Positions 1 to 6,834 of a stretch of 13,920 nt of DNA are shown piece after piece. The notes beneath the pieces were generated by a model. That model had not been told where the DNA came from. It saw nothing but the letters and a program-made list of their open reading frames with translations, and made no database searches. Made by a program: the position numbers and the translations under genes. This DNA is from CAYJFX01 sp964370315. Its GTDB lineage: Bacteria; Spirochaetota; Spirochaetia; Treponematales; Treponemataceae. Numbering within the stretch: position 1 is the stretch's first letter; every line of letters begins with the position of its first letter. The DNA is taken from the NCBI GenBank assembly GCA_964370315.1, contig CAYJIS010000051.1, positions 1 to 13,920 on the forward strand, read 5' to 3'.

Positions 1-1022
1 TGTGTTTTTGATATTTTTTCAAACTGGGCTAGTAATTTTTGAGCTTTTGCTTCATCTTTTTCGTGTAAGAGTGCAATTGCATATTCTATTCTAATACGTA
101 AAGGCCATTTTTCTATGCTTTTTGAAAAAGCTTTAAGCTCATCATTATAAAGAGTATTAATTATTTCATTATTCCCGTTCATTAACTCTAAAAAGATTTT
201 ATCAAGTTCGAGTAATTTTTTATAGAAGGGTATAAGTTTTACATCTTCTTGCAATAGTCCATCAATTATATTTATTGCTTCTACAAAGTTTTCTTCATCC
301 ATGAGCTTGTTTACATAAAAAACTCCAATAGAGCTAATTAAGGGATTTTTTAATTCTTCTTTTTCTGGCAGAAAAAACCATTCGTTTTTAAAATCTTTTA
401 ATCTCACACCTTCGCACTGCAATTTACTAATTTTTAATTGAAGCCATAGAGCAAATACTGCCTGAGGTTCTTTATTTAGAATCACTAAGTGCATTCCATC
501 ATTATAGATATCCCCAACTTTAAGTGGTATTATATTATACAAACCTAAAACAATTGCCATGTATCCTAGAATTTTTAAAAATACATCTAAAAATACTTCA
601 TCTATTGACGAGTATGCAAATGCTAAAAATACTCCACCTGATATGATACTAAAAAGGGGTCCTGCAAGATTATACAAGGTATACTTCATGTTTCCATTTA
701 TAAGCTCAGGTGGGTCCATTAAACATTGACCACCAGTATTAGGAAGTGAAAACTTTCGCAACACCATTTTCCCCTTAGACTTCATAATCATTATGTTAAA
801 AACTCTAAATGATGAAAACTTATAGCCGCTTAAAAGACCTCCAATAAGGTGTCCTATCTCATGGATAATTGCATTTATAAAAAGGGCAATAAGAACCATA
901 ATTATTATTATTGAAACCATCAAAATTAAGTGATTTGCAGAAACACCGTCTTGTAGGGAAAAATACATTAAAGTGGCGGTTAAAACTACATAGTAGAGTA
1001 TTGGTAAAATCTTTTTTTTCAT
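1..1022 (-). CDS. M50-type membrane zinc metallopeptidase (C-terminus cut by window edge)
   Basis: The frame is open from ATG at 1022 to the left edge, about 340 residues with no stop, so the C-terminus is missing. An upstream GGAGA lies 7 bases from the ATG. The N-terminus has two hydrophobic stretches (about 5-22 and 31-53), followed by HEIGH at 54-58, the zinc-binding HExxH of gluzincin site-2-type proteases. Further family marks are GGQC near 97-100 followed by MDPPE, an N-x-x-G-P motif (118-122) beginning a further membrane segment, and an NDG motif near 174-176, the likely third zinc ligand. The rest is hydrophilic, perhaps helical-repeat. Members of this M50 group cut peptide bonds within or next to the membrane. 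The substrate here is unknown. The gene is the last visible one of a minus-strand cluster with a lipoprotein and a barrel-like protein, 42 bases after the barrel remnant. Family membership is solid; the process is not known. Confidence 0.85.
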   Translation of the reverse strand, partial: MKKKILPILYYVVLTATLMYFSLQDGVSANHLILMVSIIIIMVLIALFINAIIHEIGHLIGGLLSGYKFSSFRVFNIMIMKSKGKMVLRKFSLPNTGGQCLMDPPELINGNMKYTLYNLAGPLFSIISGGVFLAFAYSSIDEVFLDVFLKILGYMAIVLGLYNIIPLKVGDIYNDGMHLVILNKEPQAVFALWLQLKISKLQCEGVRLKDFKNEWFFLPEKEELKNPLISSIGVFYVNKLMDEENFVEAINIIDGLLQEDVKLIPFYKKLLELDKIFLELMNGNNEIINTLYNDELKAFSKSIEKWPLRIRIEYAIALLHEKDEAKAQKLLAQFEKISKT

Positions 1023-1064
1023 AATGAGGTCTCCATGTATATTAAACTAGAATTAATAAAAAAA

Positions 1065-1229
1065 TTAAACTCCGAACCTAACACCAATTGTGGCGATGCC
1101 GTTATGTATTCCTTTCCCATTAAAAAGAGAAGCAATAGGAACGTAAGCCTTTGCTCCAAGTCCAAATGAAAGTGCATAGTTGTTACCTTTTTTATGGTTA
1201 TATCCTAAAAACGTACTGTTGGGATAAAG
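1065..1229 (-). pseudogene. Remnant C-terminus of a paralogue of the adjacent barrel protein
   Basis: Just after the barrel gene stop, in another frame, about 45-50 codons encode a sequence that aligns with the last 50 residues of that protein. Shared features are GLGAKAY, then PI and SLF, then GI-x-NGIA and a final RF region, ending in TAA at 1067-1065. DNA similarity seems to begin around 1229, inside the last codons of the intact gene, so the last residues of that protein may be read from remnant DNA in a shifted frame. There is no start codon or ribosome binding site. I infer two tandem paralogues that lost sequence by recombination. The similarity is directly visible; the history is inference. 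Confidence 0.75.
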
Positions 1230-1882
1230 CGAAGGGAAATAGAGGCTATACCGTTATTAATGCCCTGCTTTGTAAATAAAGATGTTATCGGTATATATGC
1301 TTTAGCTCCAAGGCCGATTGTTACTCCACTATCGAAAAAATAATCCCAAGAAAATTGTACACTTGGATAAAAAAAACGCCCTTTTTCCCAAAGCCATTTA
1401 TTTACTTCTTGTATATCTAAAGATGCAGATGGTGGAATTGCATCTGAGAGTACTGCAAACCTCAAAAGAAACGAGAGTCCGCCCCCCATTCTAATAATTG
1501 AGTTTTCTAATCTCACATCATAAGTTACTGGAATGTCTAACATCAGTGAAGGAATAAATACTCCTCGATGCTCTATTTCGGCTGGTAGAACTTGATTGTC
1601 TTCCCATAAGTAATAATTTCCAAAATAAGTTGCATGTGGAGTAACAGACATCTTATCTAATATTTTAATTTCTGCACCTGCACCGAGTGAAATATTTATT
1701 GGAGATGGGGCACTATCTTCATGAACATTAAGCAATCCTAATGGCCCAAAGCTTATTACAATATTTGTGTTTAGTTCTTGGTTTGTTTGTTCTGCTTGTG
1801 CAAAAAGCATAGATGAAAATGAAAAGAGTATTAGTATTAATACAATACTACAATTTATTTTTTTTAACCATATTAAACTCAT
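1205..1882 (-). CDS. Putative outer-membrane beta-barrel protein, function unknown
   Basis: 225 residues. The N-terminus is a basic stretch, a hydrophobic core (about 12-27) and a type I signal site near LFA-QA at 27-29. The mature part alternates polar and aromatic residues with glycine-rich turns and few long hydrophobic runs, as in small 8- to 10-stranded barrels. It ends in Phe, the classic C-terminal signature for barrel insertion. No enzyme motif is visible. The start ATG at 1882 lies one base after the stop of the upstream lipoprotein gene, whose last codons supply the AGGAG ribosome binding site, so the two are translationally coupled. A remnant of a paralogue follows directly and may have contributed the last six residues. 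Barrel assignment is by composition and ending only; it could be another exported beta protein. Confidence 0.65.
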   Translation of the reverse strand: MSLIWLKKINCSIVLILILFSFSSMLFAQAEQTNQELNTNIVISFGPLGLLNVHEDSAPSPINISLGAGAEIKILDKMSVTPHATYFGNYYLWEDNQVLPAEIEHRGVFIPSLMLDIPVTYDVRLENSIIRMGGGLSFLLRFAVLSDAIPPSASLDIQEVNKWLWEKGRFFYPSVQFSWDYFFDSGVTIGLGAKAYIPITSLFTKQGINNGIASISLRFIPTVRF

Positions 1883-1883
1883 A

Positions 1884-3152
1884 TTAATCTCCTAGACCTT
1901 CTTGGTATAAAACTTGCTCCATATCAACAGCTAAAAAGCCGCTTTCACCTGTTTCAAAAAAGGATGTTTCTTCCCATGAAACAATTAGTGTTGATCCCGA
2001 TAATACTGTTGGACCATATAAGTACCCTGCCCCTAAATCTGGAAGGGTAAAAGCAAGAGGTTTTCCTTCGTTTAAGACTTCTTTTGATGGTAGTCCTCCT
2101 GCAAAAATAATAGTTCCATCTTCAAAAATTGCCAAAGTGCAGTGATCTAAGCTTAGAGCATATCCTTGTATCGGTTTTGCATTACTTCCAATGTGTTCAT
2201 ATTGATCGTTTGAAGAGCCGTTGTTTATAGAATAATCTAAGTAGTATGAAACAGAACTTGCAATTGGTTCAAGTAATTCTTGTAACCTTCTGGGTAAATC
2301 ACTTGAAGGCTTAGGGCGAGATAAAACCCTATATTCATCCATTGTTAGTGTGTTTGCAACGAAAGATTGATTTTCTATTTCCCCTAACGGGCTTGAAGGT
2401 AAAAAAGATAAGGCAAAAAAATCAGTTCTACTTTCTTGAAATGATTTAAATAACAATGTCCATAAAGGTTCTTTATAATAGATATCTCGAATCTCAGAAA
2501 GAGCATACTGCTCGCGATCAGGGTTTTCATGTTCAAAGTGCATAAAAGAGATAAGATCTTCTTGTGACAGTAATGGTAAAAACTCGTATGTTTCTGTATC
2601 AAAGCTAACTAAAAAAGGAGTTGTAGAATCAAAACCTTCTTTTTTTGTTTCATCATTATCAAAGAAACTATTCGTGTAAAAGCTTAAAACAGGTTTTGCA
2701 TCCACATTATATACTTCACCTAATACGCCCTTAGAAAAAATATTGCTATTGGTAATGAGAGAGACTTTACTGGCAATGCCATTTTCTTGAAATCCAAACG
2801 TGTGTGGTACTTCTATAAAACCAAGTTTATTTACACCTAGATACGCCATGTTATTTATATGCAAAGAAGAAGTTATCCTAATCGATTCTGTCCATGGTTT
2901 TCTTTTTGTGTCAGGAGCATTTCGAGGTATGTCCGTTTCTTTAAATCCATCTTCTGTAAAGTAAAACCATCTATGTGTAGTTTGGCGCTGAGAATTTCCG
3001 CTTTCTAACAAACTAGCATAGTTACTGTCTTGTAGTGCAGTGTTTTCCTTACTACACGAAGTGATACTGTATAGTACCAGTACTCCTAATACACATGTAA
3101 GCACACCTTTTTTTACGATTATTTTTGATAAACGAGAAAACAAACATTTCAT
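1884..3152 (-). CDS. Putative lipoprotein, 422 residues, function unknown
   Basis: The N-terminus is basic, then hydrophobic (17-30), ending in a lipobox ITSC with Cys33 as the lipid-attachment residue. This indicates a signal peptidase II substrate anchored in a membrane. The mature protein is largely beta-type in composition, with repeated short hydrophobic strands separated by glycine or asparagine turns, for example FEDGTIIFAGG near 342-352 and a segment rich in G and Y near 373-380. This might be a propeller-like fold, but I cannot identify a repeat. I do not recognise the family. The ATG lacks a clear Shine-Dalgarno and sits 7 bases after a -10-like box, so a leaderless message is possible. 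The gene begins a cluster with the barrel protein (1-base gap) and the M50 peptidase, suggesting a shared envelope function. Confidence 0.7.
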   Translation of the reverse strand: MKCLFSRLSKIIVKKGVLTCVLGVLVLYSITSCSKENTALQDSNYASLLESGNSQRQTTHRWFYFTEDGFKETDIPRNAPDTKRKPWTESIRITSSLHINNMAYLGVNKLGFIEVPHTFGFQENGIASKVSLITNSNIFSKGVLGEVYNVDAKPVLSFYTNSFFDNDETKKEGFDSTTPFLVSFDTETYEFLPLLSQEDLISFMHFEHENPDREQYALSEIRDIYYKEPLWTLLFKSFQESRTDFFALSFLPSSPLGEIENQSFVANTLTMDEYRVLSRPKPSSDLPRRLQELLEPIASSVSYYLDYSINNGSSNDQYEHIGSNAKPIQGYALSLDHCTLAIFEDGTIIFAGGLPSKEVLNEGKPLAFTLPDLGAGYLYGPTVLSGSTLIVSWEETSFFETGESGFLAVDMEQVLYQEGLGD

Positions 3153-3159
3153 TACTTAT

Positions 3160-3188
3160 AGTTTACTGTGCTTAGCGGTGAAATGCAA
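3160..3188 (-). promoter_or_regulatory. Candidate promoter of the lipoprotein cluster
   Basis: Read on the minus strand, TTGCAT and TAAACT are separated by exactly 17 bases. Only 7 bases separate the -10 box from the ATG at 3152, so initiation would fall at or near the start codon. This fits the absence of a ribosome binding site. The match to consensus is moderate. Confidence 0.4.
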
Positions 3189-3220
3189 GAGGGATTTAAG
3201 TTATTTTTTAAAATGTTTAG

Positions 3221-3362
3221 TATAATTTATTTTAGTAATTAAATGGGATACTCAGGCAAAAGCAAGCAAATAATTAGATTTGTATGCTCCTAACAGGGTA
3301 AAATCTCATATAAGAAATAATTGAGGTTCTTACTATTAGTTTGAAATGCTCAATTTTTATTT
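3221..3362 (+). ncRNA. Candidate structured RNA, plus strand, type unknown
   Basis: A TATAAT box at 3221-3226 (poor -35) precedes two nested stems. The outer stem pairs 3243-3249 with 3303-3309 (7 pairs, one G-U). The inner hairpin pairs 3262-3271 with 3278-3287 (nine of ten positions pair, one G-U, loop of 6). Both G-U pairs become A-C on the other strand, which favours a plus-strand RNA. A further 7-bp inverted repeat (3319-3325 with 3349-3355) runs into a T-rich tract and could terminate it before the oppositely oriented regulator gene. The unpaired part holds CTCAGGCAAAAG, which also occurs in glycine riboswitches, but the rest of that aptamer is missing. Confidence 0.3.
3319..3355. terminator. 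Weak bidirectional terminator-like inverted repeat
   Basis: AATTGAG (3319-3325) and CTCAATT (3349-3355) are perfect complements with a 23-base loop. On the plus strand a T-rich run follows. On the minus strand the stem lies just after the response regulator stop at 3357, followed by a less regular T-rich stretch. The long loop and AT-rich stem make it weak. Confidence 0.3.
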
Positions 3363-3971
3363 TGACTCAATCCATCCCTTTCTTGTGACATAAACGGCTA
3401 GTTCCATTGTTGTTTTACATTCAGATTTGGTGAGCATGTTTTCAATATGGCGCTTTACCGTTCCAAGTGATATTGAAAGCTCAGTTGCAATTTCTTCTCT
3501 TTTGTATGCTTTACAAAGAAGACGTAGTATCTCTAATTCTCTACTGCTATATGCGCTTTGTCCTTCGGCAGTTGGTATTTGTATGGGACTTGGAAAGGTG
3601 CCTTCACCTACCATGACCTTTTTAATCATTCCAATAAACTCTTCTATTGGACGAGCTTTTGATAAAAAAGCATCTGCTCCGGCTTCTTTTGCTGAAGGTA
3701 TGTAAGAAATCTCATCAAAGCCAGACATTACTATTACATGAATCTTGGGGAAGTACTTTTTAATTTTTTTAGTTGCGTCAATACCACTTGAATCATTTTC
3801 AGTTCTTACGTCAGTGAGAACAACATCAGGCCTGTGTTCTCTGCATGCAGCCAAAGCTTTTGATGCATCAGTAAGCATTTCAACAAGTATAATATCTTTA
3901 TGCATATTGATAATACTTGAAAATGAATCTAGAATTAATTGGTGATCATCAATAAGTAGTAACTTAATCAT
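3357..3971 (-). CDS. NarL/FixJ-family response regulator (orphan paralogue)
   Basis: 204 residues. A receiver domain (1-122) has the acidic pair D8-D9, the phosphorylation site D54 in LTDV, S83 in VIVMSG and K105 in LSKARP. A short linker leads to a LuxR-type helix-turn-helix (about 140-200) with SSRELEILRLL and the recognition helix near GTVKRHIENML. It should bind DNA as a dimer after phosphorylation. By hand alignment it is colinear and about two-thirds identical to the regulator at 7348-7962, with near identity in the DNA-binding helices, so the two may share target sites. The start is ATG at 3971 with AAGAAGGA 6 bases upstream. No intact kinase is adjacent; instead a decayed kinase 3' end lies just upstream, making this an orphan left by module duplication. 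Confidence 0.92.
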   Translation of the reverse strand: MIKLLLIDDHQLILDSFSSIINMHKDIILVEMLTDASKALAACREHRPDVVLTDVRTENDSSGIDATKKIKKYFPKIHVIVMSGFDEISYIPSAKEAGADAFLSKARPIEEFIGMIKKVMVGEGTFPSPIQIPTAEGQSAYSSRELEILRLLCKAYKREEIATELSISLGTVKRHIENMLTKSECKTTMELAVYVTRKGWIESK

Positions 3972-3983
3972 GTATGTCCTTCT

Positions 3984-4150
3984 TTATGCTTGCACTAAGT
4001 GAGATGCTATATGTATAATATATATCTTTTCGCCAAGATGTTCAACCACATTACTGCATATCGGAGTTTTAAATACTTGTTACAGATTTGTGAATAACAA
4101 AAATTAAGTATTAAAACAGTATATCTTGATGAAATAACTACATTTTTTTA
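3984..4150 (-). pseudogene. Decayed 3' end of a sensor histidine kinase
   Basis: Directly upstream of the orphan regulator, the minus strand reads VVEHLGEKIYII then a short tail and a stop at 3986-3984. This aligns with RVENLGGTMYII near the C-terminus of the intact kinase (7955-9367), just as that kinase precedes its own regulator. About 100 bases further upstream, AATGTAG matches the sequence encoding NVD in the intact kinase at a similar distance, but a frame change is needed to join the two parts. Weaker similarity may run to about 4185, near the kinase N-box. No start, H-box or full ATPase domain survives. I infer that a kinase-regulator pair was duplicated and this kinase was lost. Confidence 0.72.
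4017..4045 (-). promoter_or_regulatory. Candidate promoter of the orphan response regulator
   Basis: TTGAAC and TATATT, 17 bases apart on the minus strand, lie within the kinase remnant, with initiation expected near 4010 and a leader of about 38 bases. The same boxes (TTGAAA, 17 bases, TATATT) exist at the homologous place in the intact kinase, so the element may predate the duplication. Coding constraint could explain part of the conservation. Confidence 0.4.
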
Positions 4151-4211
4151 CATATAAGCTAGTGTGCTTAAGTGTGAACGTCAAGAGAAGCGTGTAGTTG
4201 TTTCTAATAAT

Positions 4212-4739
4212 TTAGTTTACTTCTTTTATACTATAAGCATTAAATGTTTTGTCTGTAATTGACTCTTTTATTAAGGTTTGGTTTAATACCCACGGGTCAT
4301 TGTATTTTATTATGTATGTTTGAAAACGACTCCAATTAAATAAAGATAAAAATGCATAAATATCTTTTTTATCTTCTTTTGAAGATACTGCTATTCTGTA
4401 GTATATCCATGCACTAAAACCTCCGTGTTCACTTAAATATGTAGACAGAGGGTATATGCACCCAATTGGTTTTTCATCAATCACTGAGTTGTAAAACAAA
4501 ACAGGAGTATACCGATTTTTTATTAAAGGTATACTAAAAGCAGAACTATCTGAAACATTTGTTTTTTTAGGGACTAAATTCTCGTCTAAATAAAGTATAT
4601 AAGAGTCAGAAGATTGTTGATAGTCTTTTTGGGTATTTGAAAACAAAACATTTTGCTTTGTATTAAATAGTTGAAAAGACATATTAGAACACGAAATAAA
4701 AAAAAGGTGAGTTATTAAAAAACAGATTATTTTTTTCAT
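4212..4739 (-). CDS. Small putative lipoprotein, function unknown
   Basis: 175 residues. The N-terminus is MKK, then a hydrophobic core, then FISC with Cys17 as probable lipid-attachment site, a short signal peptidase II peptide. The mature part has no motif I recognise; it is rich in Ser, Tyr, Asn and Lys and probably of mixed alpha/beta fold. ATG at 4739 is chosen for the full signal peptide and AGGAAG six bases upstream. The gene stands alone between the EamA transporter terminator and the kinase remnant. It lies where the body of the lost kinase would be expected, which could mean that it was inserted there or that flanking DNA was deleted. No functional inference is justified. Confidence 0.65.
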   Translation of the reverse strand: MKKIICFLITHLFFISCSNMSFQLFNTKQNVLFSNTQKDYQQSSDSYILYLDENLVPKKTNVSDSSAFSIPLIKNRYTPVLFYNSVIDEKPIGCIYPLSTYLSEHGGFSAWIYYRIAVSSKEDKKDIYAFLSLFNWSRFQTYIIKYNDPWVLNQTLIKESITDKTFNAYSIKEVN

Positions 4740-4870
4740 ATGGTACTTCCTATAACTCTCGATTTGTTTTATATAAAGAGAATTAAAATATTGAAGCTAC
4801 GTATTAAACCTTATACACATAAAATAGATTTCATTTAAAATGCTTCATATATTATATCGCAAACTTTTAA

Positions 4871-4905
4871 TAAAAAAACAGAAAAATCTTGTTAGAGATT
4901 TTTCT
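4871..4905 (-). terminator. Intrinsic terminator of the EamA transporter gene
   Basis: On the minus strand a perfect 9-bp stem (AGAAAAATC with GATTTTTCT, arms 4897-4905 and 4880-4888) and 8-base loop precede G and seven T. The stop codon of the transporter lies inside the hairpin loop, so the gene ends exactly at its terminator. Confidence 0.8.
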
Positions 4906-5758
4906 TAGAGTATAAAAAGCTTATAATTCCAGTAAGTATAATTATAAAATATCCAATAAAACTATTTGTGCTTGGAATTTCAGAATATAAGAAAAAGCCA
5001 TATAGGGCAGCAAATAGAACTTGAGAATAGTCATACACAGAGATTTTTTTTGCAGGTGCAAATATGTATGCATTAGTTACTGCAAACTGCCCTATGGTTG
5101 CAAATACACCTGCCATTATTAAGTACCAAATTTGGGATGTGCTCATGCTTTGATAATCAAAAATGAAAAAGGGTATAACTGCAATCGATGAAAAAGCAGA
5201 AAAAAACAGTATGATGCTGGTTGGATTTTGACCTCTTTCTCCGAGTTTTCGTACGAGTGTATATGCTGTTCCAGCTCCAAAGGATCCTAAGATTGCAACT
5301 AGAGAAGGGATACTTACTGAAAATGAAGATAGGTTTGGATTAATAATAAATACACTACCTACAAATGCAATTATTACTGTAAAAATGCGAAAAACAGATG
5401 CTTTTTCTCGTAAGATTAAAAATGACATGAGTATTGCAAAAAAAGGAGCAAGTTTTCCAAGCATAGAAGCATCAGATAGTATGAGGTTGTCAACGGCATA
5501 AAAGTTACACACTATACCAAGTGTGCCAAAGCAACTTCTAAGTATTAAAAGTGTACTGTTTTCTTTTTTAAATCTAATGGGTGTTTTGTTTTTTAATAAA
5601 AAAAAGAAACTAAAAATAAAGGGAATAATGTTTCTAAAAAATGCTTTTTGAAAAAAAGAAATATCACCTGCAAGTTTCACAAAGGTATTCATAGTTGCAA
5701 ATCCAAATGCTGCAACCAATATGAGAATAATTCCTTTCGTTGTGTCTTGTAGTTTCAA
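4892..5758 (-). CDS. EamA/DMT-superfamily membrane transporter
   Basis: 288 residues, almost entirely hydrophobic, with about ten membrane helices in two five-helix EamA repeats (roughly 8-138 and 150-285). Family marks include the first-helix pattern AAFGFATMNTFVKLAG and ILRSCFGTLG before helix 3. These proteins export or exchange small metabolites such as amino acids, nucleobases or sugars across the inner membrane; the substrate cannot be told from sequence. The start is TTG at 5758: there is no ATG nearby and AAGAAGG lies 5 bases upstream. The first bases of the gene are also the U-tract of a terminator-like hairpin. It has its own strong promoter and its own terminator, so it is probably monocistronic. 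Confidence 0.85.
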   Translation of the reverse strand: MKLQDTTKGIILILVAAFGFATMNTFVKLAGDISFFQKAFFRNIIPFIFSFFFLLKNKTPIRFKKENSTLLILRSCFGTLGIVCNFYAVDNLILSDASMLGKLAPFFAILMSFLILREKASVFRIFTVIIAFVGSVFIINPNLSSFSVSIPSLVAILGSFGAGTAYTLVRKLGERGQNPTSIILFFSAFSSIAVIPFFIFDYQSMSTSQIWYLIMAGVFATIGQFAVTNAYIFAPAKKISVYDYSQVLFAALYGFFLYSEIPSTNSFIGYFIIILTGIISFLYSKKNL

Positions 5759-5813
5759 AAAAGCCTTCTTTATGATTTATGTCAAAATTATAACAAATAA
5801 TCATAAAAAAGGC
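5757..5813 (-). terminator. Terminator-like hairpin overlapping the EamA gene start
   Basis: Arms 5799-5813 and 5763-5777 pair over 15 positions with one mismatch, and six T follow on the minus strand. RNA reading through from the SPFH gene would form it and should stop there, or at least hide the EamA ribosome binding site, which lies in the 3' arm. RNA starting at the promoter in the loop lacks the 5' arm and escapes. Confidence 0.65.
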
Positions 5814-5815
5814 AA
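5787..5815 (-). promoter_or_regulatory. Promoter of the EamA transporter gene
   Basis: TTGCCT (minus strand, 5815-5810) is followed after exactly 17 bases by a consensus TATAAT (5792-5787). Expected initiation is near 5780, about 22 bases before the TTG start. The -10 lies in the loop and the -35 partly in the arm of the inverted repeat at 5763-5813, which could also act as an operator. Confidence 0.7.
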
Positions 5816-5836
5816 ATTGTTTTATATAGCCGAGTT

Positions 5837-6727
5837 TTACTTAGAGCCCTTTAAGGTTTCTTTTAACGCGACTCCCAACCCAGCAAGATTTTGAATGTCG
5901 GACGGGACTATTATTTTTGTAGCTTGTCCATCTGCCATTTTTTGTAATGCTTCTAAGCTCTTTATTTTTATAACACCATCGTCTACTGCGGCTTTTTTAA
6001 TCATTGCTAATCCTTCTGCGGTAGCTTTTTGCACCTCAAGTATAGCTTGAGCTTCACCTTCCGCTTTTTGAATAGCTGCTTCTTTTTGTGCTTCTGCTTC
6101 TAAGATTAAAGAAGCCTTGTTACCTTCTGCAACTAAGATAGCTGATTGTTTTTGACCTTCAGCGATTAGGATTGATTCTCTTCTTTCGCGTTCTGCTCGC
6201 ATTTGCTTTTCCATGGCGACTTGTATTGATTCTGGCGGTACGATATTTTTTACCTCAACACGATTTACTTTGATTCCCCAAGGATCAGTTGCTTCATCAA
6301 GTATGCTTCTCATTCGAGTGTTTATTATATCTCGGCTAGTAAGTGTCGCATCAAGTTCGAGCTCACCTATAATGTTTCTAAGTGTTGTAGCTGACAAGTT
6401 CTCAATTGCAGAGAGGGGGTTTTCAACACCATAGGTAAACAGTTTTGGGTCGGTGATTTGAAAATACACAACGGTGTCAATCATCATCGTAACATTATCT
6501 TTTGTGATAACAGGCTGTGGATTAAAATCCATCACTCGCTCTTTTAGTGATACATTGTTAGACACTCTATCAATAAAAGGAAGCTTTACATGTAAACCTA
6601 CGCCCCAAGTTGTGAGATATGCTCCGAGTCTTTCAATTATAAATGCTCGAGATTGTGGGACAATTCTAATATTAACAACAATAAGTGCTAATACAATAAT
6701 TGTGACTGCAATTACATAATAAATCAT
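5837..6727 (-). CDS. SPFH/band 7 (stomatin-like) membrane protein
   Basis: 296 residues from the chosen ATG at 6727, which has a perfect AGGAGG six bases upstream; a longer reading from TTG at 6751 would run through that site. An N-terminal membrane anchor (1-22) leads into the SPFH domain (about 23-175) with PQSRAFIIERLG, ITKDNVTMMIDTVVYF, DPWGIKVNRVEVK and the NIVPP motif. A charged, Ala/Glu-rich coiled coil follows (about 170-245). This matches the slipin/QmcA-type group. Such proteins form large oligomeric cages or microdomains in the inner membrane and are usually encoded with an NfeD partner, as here (gene upstream, about 107-base gap). They influence membrane quality control and fluidity. 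No Shine-Dalgarno-independent start or damage is seen. Confidence 0.93.
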   Translation of the reverse strand: MIYYVIAVTIIVLALIVVNIRIVPQSRAFIIERLGAYLTTWGVGLHVKLPFIDRVSNNVSLKERVMDFNPQPVITKDNVTMMIDTVVYFQITDPKLFTYGVENPLSAIENLSATTLRNIIGELELDATLTSRDIINTRMRSILDEATDPWGIKVNRVEVKNIVPPESIQVAMEKQMRAERERRESILIAEGQKQSAILVAEGNKASLILEAEAQKEAAIQKAEGEAQAILEVQKATAEGLAMIKKAAVDDGVIKIKSLEALQKMADGQATKIIVPSDIQNLAGLGVALKETLKGSK

Positions 6728-6751
6728 TTTTTTCCTCCTAGTTATAACCAA

Positions 6752-6818
6752 TTAAAAACACCTATTTTGTAATTGGATTTTTAAGCCAACAAAAGTGGCT
6801 GTAGAATATACAATGTAC
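6752..6818 (-). promoter_or_regulatory. Hairpins in the NfeD-SPFH spacer
   Basis: Between the two genes the minus strand can form AGCCA/TGGCT, a short stem. A second hairpin, CCAATTA/TAATTGG, has inner AAAA/TTTT pairing and lies just upstream of the SPFH ribosome binding site. Neither is a clear terminator. They might process or stabilise the message and so set the NfeD to SPFH ratio. This is weak evidence. Confidence 0.25.
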
Positions 6819-6834
6819 AAGACAATGAAAGTCT

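Noticed and set aside
3288..3294. Integron attC-like core TCCTAAC
   Set aside because: No matching GTTRRRY partner or attC stem structure and no integrase nearby.
3243..3309. Glycine riboswitch suggested by CTCAGGCAAAAG
   Set aside because: The other conserved parts of the aptamer (the GCCGAAGG-type segment and the P1 partner) are absent on both sides, and no glycine-related gene follows on that strand.
6728..6751. TTG at 6751 as start of the SPFH protein
   Set aside because: It would translate through a perfect AGGAGG that is ideally placed for the ATG at 6727, and the added residues precede the normal membrane anchor.
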